Counted from the first letter of the stretch, positions 24,548 through 33,110 are shown. The stretch is DNA of 36,398 nt from Candidatus Peregrinibacteria bacterium CG10_big_fil_rev_8_21_14_0_10_49_10 (GCA_002772545.1 PFDR01000040.1:1-36398), one strand, 5' to 3'. Notes: generated from the sequence alone by a model not told the origin. Translations and numbers: made by a program.

Positions 24548-27007
24548 ATGAATCAGAATTTGCACTCGAAGCGTTTGCAGGGATGGCAGGGGCATTTACT
24601 GTATCACAGCCTGTTTCTCCTCCTTCTTTTGCTCCCGCTGCTCTTGGGAAAAGAGGCTTTTGGACACAAAGATGCACGCATGGAAGTGTACCCCTTCCTC
24701 ACACTTCTGCATGGGCGCATTGGAACTGTGAGCATGCTGTGGAATGACATAAACTTTCATGGATTCCCCCACTTCGTTACGAACGGATATATTTTTCATC
24801 CTTTATTTTATCTTCTCCTTCCGCTCCTCTCTTCTGTCTCCACATTGCACTGGACGATTTTTTTCTATCTGCTTGGCGGGGCAGTATGTTGTACACAGGT
24901 TTTAAAACGTGAGGGCTTTTCGAACTACGCGAGTATGGCGGTAGGTGCGGTTTTTTGCTTACGACTCTGGCCGTGGATGTTTGCACCCGGAAATGCATTC
25001 ATTCTTCTGCTTACGCCACTACTTCTTCTGGCCCTGCAAACAGCTACACAACGCACAAAAAAGGCAATAGTGATGGGAAGTGCCTCTATTGCATTTGCAT
25101 GGCTGGGTGCCCATTTTCATTACGCAGTCATTCTCATGGCTGTAGGCCTCTTTTTTGCCGCAGCTCAGATGGTGAAGCAGAAGCAAAATAGAAAGAAATT
25201 TCTCCTGGCTGTGCTTTCCATGTATGTCATTGGAACTACCATTGGATTGCTACGGATTCTCCCGGCACTCGGTTACGCAGCACTTTCGTCGCGGGGTGCT
25301 CTTGTAGAACTGGAGAGCCGTACTATCGGAACACTGTTCCCCTTCCTGTATGTGCTTCCGGATTTCAGTGCACCATTTTTGAGCGGATCCATTGAAGTTC
25401 TGCCCTATATGGGAGCTGTACCGCTCGCACTTGTGCTTATTGCTGTGGGCAGCAGATGGCGCAGTTCGCTGGTATGGGCATGCCTGGGTACCTACATCTT
25501 TTCTGTTCTCCTTGCAGTTCCGCATTCCCCGCTGCTTGCTCTGCTTTCTGTGCTACCGGGATTCCGGGCACTTGGGTCACCCGCACGCTGGATACTTATA
25601 GGTGCCACAGCACTCCTTCCACTCTGCGCAGCGGGCTTTGACCTGGTTATTCGAGATGCCGGAAAAGCCCAGCAATACGTTGCCCGAGGGATGTGTTTGG
25701 TAGGAGGGTTGCTGGCTGCAGCCTCTGCACTGGCCTCTCTGCTCCCTACGCTGCTGGAATCTTTTCAGGGAAGTATCGCACGTTCATTTGATGCACGATT
25801 TTCAGTATACCTCGAAACAATCCCCTCTAAAGCTGCAGAGGCACTCGGTACACACCGGGAGTACCTGCAAATATTTGTTTCCCGGTTTCTCCCGTCACTC
25901 GCAGAGCGCGTGAGTACACAGTACGGTCTTCTGCAAGCACACATGCTCTTCCCCATACTCACCCTTCTTGCAGGAGGCCTGCTACTCATGCCTCGCTTCT
26001 GGGAAAAGATACCTGCAGCAAAGCGCGGTACTGTACTTTTTACTGGCTGCACCGCATCGCTTCTGCTCGTCTACGTTCCTCTTCAGTGGAGCCGCACAGT
26101 GGAGAGAGGCAATTTGGAAGAACCTTCAAAGACAGTGGTGTTTTTGCAGGAAAATGCACAGCGATCATTTTCGTTCCTCCCGAGCAGAGGACTGCGGGAG
26201 CAATTGCAGTTGCGCAACGCAACGCAGGAAGAAATTTTGAGCGCACAGAAGCACATCATGTTCACAAACCAAAATCTCCTATGGGGTATAGACACCGCAG
26301 ATTACTACGAACCTCTGCACCCATTGCGTATGGCCAGACTCGTCGGTGCCATCGGCTCCGAAATAGTGCGACTGCCAGAGGCTGAATCTCTGGCACACTC
26401 TTCGCTCTCTATGGAAGAAACCCTCCGAGTATTGCAACAACGTCGCTTTGTTGTGAACCTTCTCGGCATCGACCATTTGGTGAGTACCTGGCCATTGGAG
26501 CAGGCAGGCTTCCGGAAGGTACACACAGAAGATGTGGCGGAAGGAAAAATGCTGGTATCTGTGTATGAAAACCCAGACACACTTCCCTTTGCCTATTTCC
26601 CCAAAGAAATCGAAACTATGGAACCGGACCCCGATGGCGCCTATGAAAGACTCCTTGGTCTCCGCGGCAATACCCCAGCAACACTCATCGAGTGTACGGA
26701 ATGTGCAGGAAAAGAACGCCATTCTGGATTGGGAAAAATAACAGTGGAGTACAAAGAACCCACCAGAGTGGGACTCTCCACTTCTTCCACAGAAGACCAG
26801 TGGCTGGTTGTATCACAAAATTTCCTTCCGGGATGGCACATGCTCCTGGATGGAAATCGCTCGCCTGTAAGTCTGGCCAACACCGTGTTCCCCGCAGTGC
26901 GCCTGCCTGCAGGCAACCATGAAGTCATACTACAATTCACCTACCGGCAATTACTGGAAGACTCCATCGCACTTCTACGAAACCCGCAAGCTTCTCTTTG
27001 GCTCTGA
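24548..27007 (+). CDS. YfhO-like large membrane glycosyltransferase candidate
   Basis: The 819-residue protein has a first hydrophobic helix and an outward loop with HKDARMEVYPFLTLLHGRIGTVSMLWNDINFHGFP, the D-x-Y-P and G-P pattern of YfhO/GT-C proteins. About ten further helices extend to residue 510, followed by a large extracytoplasmic domain. Near the end (about 755-805) the sequence QNFLPGWHMLLDGN, ANTVFPAVRLPAGNHEV and FTY matches the closing beta-sandwich of YfhO. YfhO of Gram-positives is implicated in glycosylation of teichoic acids together with a DPM-like GT2. TACTGT ends 7 nt before the start. It converges on the GT2 at 27012 with only 4 bp between the stops. Confidence 0.8.
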   Translation: MNQNLHSKRLQGWQGHLLYHSLFLLLLLLPLLLGKEAFGHKDARMEVYPFLTLLHGRIGTVSMLWNDINFHGFPHFVTNGYIFHPLFYLLLPLLSSVSTLHWTIFFYLLGGAVCCTQVLKREGFSNYASMAVGAVFCLRLWPWMFAPGNAFILLLTPLLLLALQTATQRTKKAIVMGSASIAFAWLGAHFHYAVILMAVGLFFAAAQMVKQKQNRKKFLLAVLSMYVIGTTIGLLRILPALGYAALSSRGALVELESRTIGTLFPFLYVLPDFSAPFLSGSIEVLPYMGAVPLALVLIAVGSRWRSSLVWACLGTYIFSVLLAVPHSPLLALLSVLPGFRALGSPARWILIGATALLPLCAAGFDLVIRDAGKAQQYVARGMCLVGGLLAAASALASLLPTLLESFQGSIARSFDARFSVYLETIPSKAAEALGTHREYLQIFVSRFLPSLAERVSTQYGLLQAHMLFPILTLLAGGLLLMPRFWEKIPAAKRGTVLFTGCTASLLLVYVPLQWSRTVERGNLEEPSKTVVFLQENAQRSFSFLPSRGLREQLQLRNATQEEILSAQKHIMFTNQNLLWGIDTADYYEPLHPLRMARLVGAIGSEIVRLPEAESLAHSSLSMEETLRVLQQRRFVVNLLGIDHLVSTWPLEQAGFRKVHTEDVAEGKMLVSVYENPDTLPFAYFPKEIETMEPDPDGAYERLLGLRGNTPATLIECTECAGKERHSGLGKITVEYKEPTRVGLSTSSTEDQWLVVSQNFLPGWHMLLDGNRSPVSLANTVFPAVRLPAGNHEVILQFTYRQLLEDSIALLRNPQASLWL

Positions 27008-27011
27008 ATGA

Positions 27012-27992
27012 TCACTCCCCTGTATTTTTCTTCTCCTTCATCCACCCACGATGATCATTGAGAATATCATCAATGATGTAGGGAGGACGTTTCTTCACCT
27101 CATCGAATATTTTTCCGACGTACTCACCAATAATGCTCAGACTGAGGAGCTGTACACCCCCAAAGAAGAGTACAAGCAGATAAATGGTAATGAGACCCGG
27201 AGGACTCTTTTCCGGCGGGAGAACAATCCAGGCCGTAAAATAGCCCACAATAGCTAAAAAGGAGAGGACCGTGAAAAAGAATCCGAGGTAGGTTATCCAC
27301 TCCAGCGGTGCGCGTGAAAAGGAGATGATACCGTTCTTCGCATACCAAATGTAGCCACGCAGACTTGAGGGCGCACGCCTCCCGTCAAAGCGCTGGAGGC
27401 GGTGGTACTCTACACCGGTTTGCCTAAACCCGGTCCAGGCACGCAGGCCGCGGAGGAAGCGGTCGCGCTCGGGCATGGCATTTAAAGCATCTATCACCTT
27501 GCGATCCATGAGGGAAAAATCACCCACATCCACAGGAATACGAACGTAGGAAAGTTTGTGAAGCAACCGGTAAAACACTCTGCGGCAAAAGTGGATGAGT
27601 CTTCCTTCCTCGCGACTGGTGCGTACCCCGTATACCACTTCAAACCCCTCCAGCCAGTTCTGCACCATTGCGGGGAAAAGTGCAGGCGGATCCTGCAGGT
27701 CTCCATCAAGAATAATGGCAGCATCTCCCGTGCAGTAGCGAAGCCCGGATGTAAAAGCCATTTGCGAATTGAAGTTGCGGGAGTGCGTGATCACCGTGAG
27801 ATGCTGATCATTCTTTGCAAGTTCCCGAAAAATCTCCATTGCGCCATCCGGACTCCGGTCATTCACATAAATAATTTCGTAGTTGTTGGTAATCCCCTGC
27901 ATTACGTCTGTTACCAGTTTATACATCTCGCGCACAGACCCCTCATCTTTGTAACAGATGGGAATTACAGAGATCTTCTTGTTGGTGAGCAT
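27012..27992 (-). CDS. GtrB/ArnC-like polyprenyl-phosphate glycosyltransferase family 2
   Basis: The 326-residue enzyme has ISVIPICYKDEGSV, IIYVNDRSPDGA, the metal site in IILDGDLQDPP, and GDFSLMDRKV. An amphipathic segment and two membrane helices close the protein (ITYLGFFFTVLSFLAIVGYF and LLVLFFGGVQLLSLSIIGEYVGKIFDEVKKRPPYI). This is the GtrB/ArnC layout: a sugar is placed on undecaprenyl phosphate for transfer outside. It differs from the two DPM-like paralogs to the left in having the GEYVGKI-RP-YI tail. TACACT lies 9 nt before the ATG on the minus strand. It is divergent from the aminotransferase operon. Confidence 0.9.
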   Translation of the reverse strand: MLTNKKISVIPICYKDEGSVREMYKLVTDVMQGITNNYEIIYVNDRSPDGAMEIFRELAKNDQHLTVITHSRNFNSQMAFTSGLRYCTGDAAIILDGDLQDPPALFPAMVQNWLEGFEVVYGVRTSREEGRLIHFCRRVFYRLLHKLSYVRIPVDVGDFSLMDRKVIDALNAMPERDRFLRGLRAWTGFRQTGVEYHRLQRFDGRRAPSSLRGYIWYAKNGIISFSRAPLEWITYLGFFFTVLSFLAIVGYFTAWIVLPPEKSPPGLITIYLLVLFFGGVQLLSLSIIGEYVGKIFDEVKKRPPYIIDDILNDHRGWMKEKKNTGE

Positions 27993-28048
27993 AACGAGCC
28001 TAGTGTACAGTGATCCGCAGAGACTGCACGCAATTTTGCCGCTCTATA

Positions 28049-29188
28049 ATGACTCCAAACACCTTCCCGACGCCCTCCGGCGCACTCATCTGTACAGCGG
28101 GTCCTTCCATATCGGAGAAGGAAATTTCATACGTGACGGACGCTATTACAAACTGCTGGGACGCGCGATGTTATGAGTACATCCAGAAATTGGAAGTGAA
28201 AATGGCCGAGTACTGCAAAACAGAATTTGCCATTGCAACCGGGAGTTGTACGGGTGGCTTACACTTGAGCCTCTGGGCACTGGGAATAGGCCCGGGAGAT
28301 GAAGTGATTGTCCCCGATATGACCTGGGTAGCCTCCGCTGCACCCATTACCTACGTTGGTGCCACTCCGGTATTTGTGGATATTGAAAAAGACAGCTGGT
28401 GCATAGCAGCGGAAGCGATTGAGAAAGCCATCACACCAAATACAAAAGCAATTATTGCGGTACATACCTACGGCCACCCGGCCGATATGGATGCCATCAA
28501 TGCTCTGGCAAAAAACAGGGGAATTATAGTAATAGAAGATGCTGCTCCTTCATTGGGGTCTACCTATAACGGCAAGAGAACCGGCGACTTAAGCGATGTG
28601 GGTGTGTTCAGCTTTCACGGTTCAAAAATTGCCGTGGCTGGCGAGGGAGGAGCCATTTGTACAAACAACAAAGAGCTGCATGATGCCATTCGGGTGATAG
28701 GAAACCATGGGCGGGACGGAGGCAGAATTCTTACGGCTGCGCGCTGGGGGACCAAGTATAATATGAGCAATCTCCAGGCGGCTTTCGCACTTGCACAGGT
28801 GGAAAGAATGGACGAACTCCTGGAGAAGAAACGCATGAACTACGAGTGGTACAAATGTGAATTGGAGGGGATAGAGGGGCTGCAGCTTTCTACGGAACGT
28901 CCCGGAGTTTCTTCCAACTGTTGGCAGACATCGTTTGTCATGGAAAAAGATTTTGGCATTTCACAGGATGATCTCATGGTGAAACTGAAGGATGTAGGAA
29001 TTGATTCACGACCATTCTTCCCGCCTTTAAGCCGTCTACCTATGGTAGACCAGGATCTTCATGAGCAAAATCCCGTCGCCTACTTCGTTGGAGACCGTGG
29101 ACTCAACCTCCCGAGCAGGCACGATCTGACGGAGGAAGATGTGCAATACATTGGAAAGGAACTGCGACGCATTCTTCAGAAAGCATGA
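28049..29188 (+). CDS. DegT/PerA-like sugar aminotransferase
   Basis: The 379-residue protein is a PLP-dependent sugar aminotransferase. PLP-binding features are GSCTGGLHL (65-73), MTWVAS (91-96), the EDAA motif with D164, and lysine K193 in FSFHGSKIAVAGEGG. C-terminal blocks GIDSRPFFPPL and GLNLPSRHDLTEED resemble GDP-perosamine synthase (PerA/RfbE) more than other branches, as far as I can align by eye. With gmd at 14921, the simplest reaction is amination of GDP-4-keto-6-deoxymannose at C4. A GTG at 28010 is an alternative start; the ATG at 28049 is embedded in TATAAT, so promoter and start are unclear. The stop overlaps the next start by ATGA. Confidence 0.87.
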   Translation: MTPNTFPTPSGALICTAGPSISEKEISYVTDAITNCWDARCYEYIQKLEVKMAEYCKTEFAIATGSCTGGLHLSLWALGIGPGDEVIVPDMTWVASAAPITYVGATPVFVDIEKDSWCIAAEAIEKAITPNTKAIIAVHTYGHPADMDAINALAKNRGIIVIEDAAPSLGSTYNGKRTGDLSDVGVFSFHGSKIAVAGEGGAICTNNKELHDAIRVIGNHGRDGGRILTAARWGTKYNMSNLQAAFALAQVERMDELLEKKRMNYEWYKCELEGIEGLQLSTERPGVSSNCWQTSFVMEKDFGISQDDLMVKLKDVGIDSRPFFPPLSRLPMVDQDLHEQNPVAYFVGDRGLNLPSRHDLTEEDVQYIGKELRRILQKA

Positions 29189-29997
29189 AAATATTTCTTC
29201 TCGCCAACCAATGGCCGGGATGGAAAGTAGCAGAATTTCTGGCAGGCCAGGAAGAGGATGAAATCGTAGGCCTCTGTTTACACAAGCCAAACAGACAAAA
29301 GGGTGTAGAGAAAATTATTGCTGCAACAGGATTGCCGCCGGAACGTATCTACACTGCACCGGATCTGCGTGACCCGGAGAAGCTGCAGGAAATACAGGCG
29401 CTGGGAGCTGATATTTGTATTGCTGCATTTTGGTACTACATTCTCAAGCCCGACTTTCTTGCTCTGTTCCCGCATGGAACCATCAACTTCCACCCAGGGT
29501 ACCTACCCTACAACCGCGGAATGAACCCCGATGTCTGGCCATTTGTGGATGGGAGTCCTGCCGGTGTCACGCTGCACTACATAGATGAGGAGGTTGATAC
29601 GGGAGACATCGTCGCCCAACGCAAAGTGGAGTTAGAGCCGGTAGATAACGACAAATCGCTCTACAATAAAACCCTTCGCGAGATTGTGGATCTGTTTAAA
29701 GACACATGGCCCATCATCCGTACAGGAAATGTACAACCTGTAAAACAGGACGATTCCATTGCAACAAAGCACAAGGAGGAGGACCGCTATATTATAGAAA
29801 AGCTCAATCTGGATGCTCCTACAACCGGACGAAAGTTTCTCGACCTTCTCCGGGGTCGCACCTTTCGCCCTTACCCCTCCTGCTATTTTGAAGAAAACGG
29901 AAAGAAGGTCTACGTCCGTGCTGAACTGTGCTACGAGGAAGATGCGGAATGGAACGGAGGCAAAGGCAAATGGGACTACACCGAAGATTTGGAGTAA
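29185..29997 (+). CDS. Sugar N-formyltransferase
   Basis: The 270-residue protein has the formyltransferase fold core: ADICIAAFWYYILKP, INFHPGYLPYNRG with catalytic-type N101 and H103, and HYIDEEVDTGD with D141. These form the Asn-His-Asp triad of N10-formyl-THF-dependent enzymes. A C-terminal segment GRKFLDLLRGRTFRPYPSCYFEENGKKVYV is typical of sugar N-formyltransferases such as WbkC, VioF and QdtF, not Met-tRNA formyltransferase, which is longer. The ATGA overlap with the PerA-like gene indicates that it formylates that enzyme's 4-amino sugar, giving N-formylperosamine as in Brucella O-antigen. The substrate is inferred. Confidence 0.87.
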   Translation: MKIFLLANQWPGWKVAEFLAGQEEDEIVGLCLHKPNRQKGVEKIIAATGLPPERIYTAPDLRDPEKLQEIQALGADICIAAFWYYILKPDFLALFPHGTINFHPGYLPYNRGMNPDVWPFVDGSPAGVTLHYIDEEVDTGDIVAQRKVELEPVDNDKSLYNKTLREIVDLFKDTWPIIRTGNVQPVKQDDSIATKHKEEDRYIIEKLNLDAPTTGRKFLDLLRGRTFRPYPSCYFEENGKKVYVRAELCYEEDAEWNGGKGKWDYTEDLE

Positions 29998-30051
29998 AAA
30001 AGCGGTCACTGCTATTTAGCTCATCTGTATTTCATGAGAAGATGCCTGTAC

Positions 30052-30882
30052 ATGGGTATTCTCTTAAAACAGGAATTGGCTGACTTAGAGAAGAAGAGCA
30101 GGCAGATTCGTGCGAGTGCGGTAGAGATGGTCTGCAACAGCCACAGTGCTCACTTGGGCTCCGCTCTCTCTATGGTTGATCTGCTGACAGTGTTGTACTT
30201 TTGGTACCTCAAGGTGGACCCGAAAAATCCAAAGGATTCCGAGCGCGACCGTTTTGTACTGAGCAAAGGGCACGGAGGTTCCGGGCTCTATGCCACTCTG
30301 GCGGAGAAGGGATTCTTTCCTAAAAAGGAACTGGAAACCTATGGAAAGGATGGCAGTTTATTTGCAGTGCACCCCAGCTCCAAAATGGTACCGGGGGTGG
30401 AAGCCTCCACCGGTTCGTTGGGGCATGGTCTTCCCATAGGACTCGGCATGGCTCTGGCCGCAAAGTTGGATGGAAAGCCCTACCGTACTGTTGTCATTAC
30501 AAGTGACGGTGAATGTGACGAAGGGTCCACATGGGAAGCAATTCTCGCTGCCGGACACTGGAAGTTAGACAATCTCATCTGCATTGTGGACTACAATAAA
30601 ATTCAGAGCTTCGGACGTACGGAAGAAGTGATGGATTTAGAACCCTTTGCGGAAAAGTTCCGTTCCTTCAACTGGAGCGTATGCGAAATAAATGGCCACA
30701 ACCACGAGGAGATTGCAGAAGCCCTTCATAAGGCACCACTGGAAAAAGGTAAACCCACAGCCATCATTGCCCACACAGTAAAGGGGAAAGGCTGGAGTGC
30801 GGAAATGGAGAACACCGTGGAGTCGCACTACACCCCACCAAATCAAAACGATGTGGATCGCTTAAAATCCTGCCTCAGCTAA
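30052..30882 (+). CDS. Transketolase, N-terminal (ThDP-binding) subunit
   Basis: The 276-residue subunit has H34 in NSHSAHLG, SKGHG with H74, TGSLGHGLPIGLGMA, and the thiamine diphosphate/metal motif SDGECDEGSTWEA (151-163) continuing to IVDYN (178-182). This is the N-terminal half of transketolase, and the C-terminal half is the next gene, overlapping by one base (TAATG). Split transketolases inside sugar operons are candidates for moving a two-carbon ketol unit onto a keto sugar, beyond the pentose phosphate role. The start could also be 30034, which would add MRRCLY. It follows the formyltransferase stop by 54 bp. Confidence 0.88.
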   Translation: MGILLKQELADLEKKSRQIRASAVEMVCNSHSAHLGSALSMVDLLTVLYFWYLKVDPKNPKDSERDRFVLSKGHGGSGLYATLAEKGFFPKKELETYGKDGSLFAVHPSSKMVPGVEASTGSLGHGLPIGLGMALAAKLDGKPYRTVVITSDGECDEGSTWEAILAAGHWKLDNLICIVDYNKIQSFGRTEEVMDLEPFAEKFRSFNWSVCEINGHNHEEIAEALHKAPLEKGKPTAIIAHTVKGKGWSAEMENTVESHYTPPNQNDVDRLKSCLS

Positions 30883-31811
30883 TGCGCAATACGTTCATCA
30901 AAACTCTCACGGAGATCGGCAAGAAGGATACGAATGTTATGCTCCTCACCGGAGACCTGGGATTCAATGCACTCGAACCTTTTCGGGACGCCCTCCCCCG
31001 GCAATATGTAAATGTGGGTGTGGCAGAACAAAATATGGTGGGTGTGGCTGCCGGGCTGGCACTGAGCGGGAAGAGAGTATTTTGTTACTCCATCATTCCA
31101 TTTGCCACCTTTCGCTGCTGTGAACACATTCGTGACGATCTCGCCTATCACAATCTTCCTGTCACTATGGTGGGAGTGGGTAGTGGCTATGCGTACGGCA
31201 TTCTGGGCTCCACCCACCACTCACTGGAAGATGTTGCCGTGCTACGCTCGTTTCCCAATATGACTGTGCTCTGCCCGGGAGATCCCCTGGAAGTAGAAGC
31301 ACTCACGCATGGAATAATGAAACAACATGGCCCCTGCTATCTGCGACTTGGAAAGGCGGGTGAGCCAAACATTCACAAAAAACCTCTGGAGAACTGTGCT
31401 ATTGGCAAAGCTATCACGCTGCACACAGGTAAAGACGTGACCATTGTAGCTACAGGCTCCATGCTGCAGACGGCAGCGGAGGCAAGGGAACTTCTGGAAA
31501 CGGAACATATTTCTGCGGGACTGGTAAGCATGCACACGCTCAAGCCTTTCGATGAGGAAATTGTGCAAAGAGTAGTGCAGGAAACGGCACTGATTGCCAC
31601 CGTGGAGGAACACAGCGCTATAGGCGGTCTCTCTTCCGCTGTAGCCCAGGTGCTTTCGCAAATGTCCGGCCACGCACCGCACCTTACTATTGCAACTCCC
31701 GATTCTTTCGCTACAGACACAGGATCGCAGAAATTTTTCCGGGAGAAGGTGGGGCTGACCGCAGAGAAGATTGCCGCAAGTATTCGCCATTACCTTCCTG
31801 CCCATGCCTAA
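30882..31811 (+). CDS. Transketolase, C-terminal subunit
   Basis: The 309-residue subunit has LTGDLGFNAL, NVGVAEQNMVGVAAGLA with catalytic-type E49, FATFRCCEHIRDDLAYHNLPVTMVGVGSGYAYG, STHHSLEDVAVLRSFPNMTVLCP and PCYLRLGK, followed by the C-terminal domain (VTIVATGSM, VSMHTLKPFDEE, TVEEHSAIGGL). Together with the preceding gene it forms one complete transketolase. The one-base TAATG overlap enforces coupled synthesis at equal amounts. The next gene overlaps its last 8 bases. No other pentose phosphate gene is present nearby, which favours a dedicated role in sugar-nucleotide chemistry. Confidence 0.88.
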   Translation: MRNTFIKTLTEIGKKDTNVMLLTGDLGFNALEPFRDALPRQYVNVGVAEQNMVGVAAGLALSGKRVFCYSIIPFATFRCCEHIRDDLAYHNLPVTMVGVGSGYAYGILGSTHHSLEDVAVLRSFPNMTVLCPGDPLEVEALTHGIMKQHGPCYLRLGKAGEPNIHKKPLENCAIGKAITLHTGKDVTIVATGSMLQTAAEARELLETEHISAGLVSMHTLKPFDEEIVQRVVQETALIATVEEHSAIGGLSSAVAQVLSQMSGHAPHLTIATPDSFATDTGSQKFFREKVGLTAEKIAASIRHYLPAHA

Positions 31812-33057
31812 ACCTATAGAAGCCATTGCACGCAGTACAAAAACAAGACACAATCATCTTCCCATGGCAGATGAAAAGCGGAACATTGCATATACCAAGC
31901 CGGTCTTCGATGAATCGGAGATCGACGCCGTGTTGGAGGTACTCAAAAAGGGATGGTTGGGGATGAAGGATAAAGCGGAAGAACTCGAAGCATCCATAGC
32001 CAGGAAGATAGGCACAACACATTGCAGACTGTGCAATTCCGGATCCTCCGCGAACTTACTGGCTATTTCGGCATTGGAGCTCCCCAGGGGCAGCGAGGTC
32101 ATTACACCTGCCTGTACATTCCCTACCACTATCAACCCCCTCATACAGAACAACCTGGTCCCTGTACTGGTGGAAGTTACAACGGGGTTTGTGCTGGATG
32201 CCGAAAAGGTGGAACAGGCAGTGAGCGAAAAAACAAAGGCAATTATGGTGCCCCAATTACTGGGAAATGTGGCCAATATGGACCTCCTCACTGAGATTGC
32301 AGAGAAACATGATCTCGTCATTATTGAAGATTGCTGCGACGCATTTGAGAGCCGATGGAATGGAAAAAATTGCGGTACGTTTGGTAAGGCCGGAACCTAC
32401 AGCCTGTACGCCTCACATCACTTTACTGCTGCCGGGGAGGGGGGCGCTCTGGTCACAAGTGACAAAGACTACTACAACCTTATACAGCAGTACCGAGACT
32501 GGGGAAGGCGCGGTACATGGGGCTGGGATGAGAGTACGCGCTTTGATGTAAGTCTGAGTGACGGAACACCATTTGATGAACGTTACTACTTCCGCAACAT
32601 CGGGTACAATCTGAAAATGACAGAGATACAAGCAGCCTTTGCCTTAAAGCAAATGGCAAGGTTGGATGGCTTCCGTGAGCGACGCGTTACCCACTTCCAA
32701 AAGCTTTACGGCGCCTTCCGGGAACAATTCTCCGACTTCTTTGAGCTCGTTACCTGGCACGAGAAGGCGGATCCCGCCTGGTTTGTCTTCCCCTTCCTGG
32801 TGCAGGAATCCGCACCATTTACCCGCAATGAGGCTATTGGGTTCTTTAATAAATGGGGAGTAGAGGGCCGCACGCTCTTTGTGGGAAACATACTGCTGCA
32901 CCCGGCCTATCAGCACATTGAACACCGTGTTGCCGATGATCTTTCGTTCAGCAACCAAATTGCAAAACGAGGGATGTTCATAGGAATAGGACCACAAATG
33001 GAGCCGGAAGATCTCGACTACATCGTGGAGGTAACGCGGAAGCTCTGCACACAGTAG
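31804..33057 (+). CDS. RfbH/ColD-like PLP-dependent sugar 3-dehydratase candidate
   Basis: The 417-residue protein belongs to the DegT superfamily branch of RfbH/E1: FDESEIDAVLEVLKKGWL, CNSGSSANLL, TPACTFPTTINP, EDCCDAFESRWNGK, QYRDWGRR, RNIGYNLKMTEIQAAFALKQM. The lysine that binds PLP in aminotransferases is His here (H206 in YASHHFTAAGEGG), the hallmark of E1 and ColD dehydratases. E1/RfbH proteins also have a C-x-C and further Cys after RDWGRD for a [2Fe-2S] cluster; here the segment is RDWGRRGTWGWDESTRF, with none. That combination suggests a ColD-like, iron-free C3 deoxygenation of a 4-keto sugar. The start at 31804 overlaps the transketolase stop by 8 bp; 31864 (MADEKRN) is an alternative. 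Confidence 0.83.
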   Translation: MPKPIEAIARSTKTRHNHLPMADEKRNIAYTKPVFDESEIDAVLEVLKKGWLGMKDKAEELEASIARKIGTTHCRLCNSGSSANLLAISALELPRGSEVITPACTFPTTINPLIQNNLVPVLVEVTTGFVLDAEKVEQAVSEKTKAIMVPQLLGNVANMDLLTEIAEKHDLVIIEDCCDAFESRWNGKNCGTFGKAGTYSLYASHHFTAAGEGGALVTSDKDYYNLIQQYRDWGRRGTWGWDESTRFDVSLSDGTPFDERYYFRNIGYNLKMTEIQAAFALKQMARLDGFRERRVTHFQKLYGAFREQFSDFFELVTWHEKADPAWFVFPFLVQESAPFTRNEAIGFFNKWGVEGRTLFVGNILLHPAYQHIEHRVADDLSFSNQIAKRGMFIGIGPQMEPEDLDYIVEVTRKLCTQ

Positions 33058-33095
33058 CAAAGCAACTATGAGAACGAGCCTATGGAGGTAGCATT

Positions 33096-33104
33096 TGGTA
33101 TCAT
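33096..33104 (+). promoter_or_regulatory. Extended -10 promoter of the MBOAT/SGNH pair, predicted leaderless
   Basis: TGGTATCAT ends exactly 6 nt (CCGTGT) before the ATG at 33111, in a 53-bp gap after the dehydratase gene. No clear -35 is present, as is usual for extended -10 promoters. Confidence 0.55.
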
Positions 33105-33110
33105 CCGTGT

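Noticed and set aside
28045-28050. TATAAT as promoter of the aminotransferase operon
   Set aside because: It overlaps the preferred ATG (28049), so it could not serve that start, and no -35 is present at 17 bp. Kept only as a warning on the start choice.
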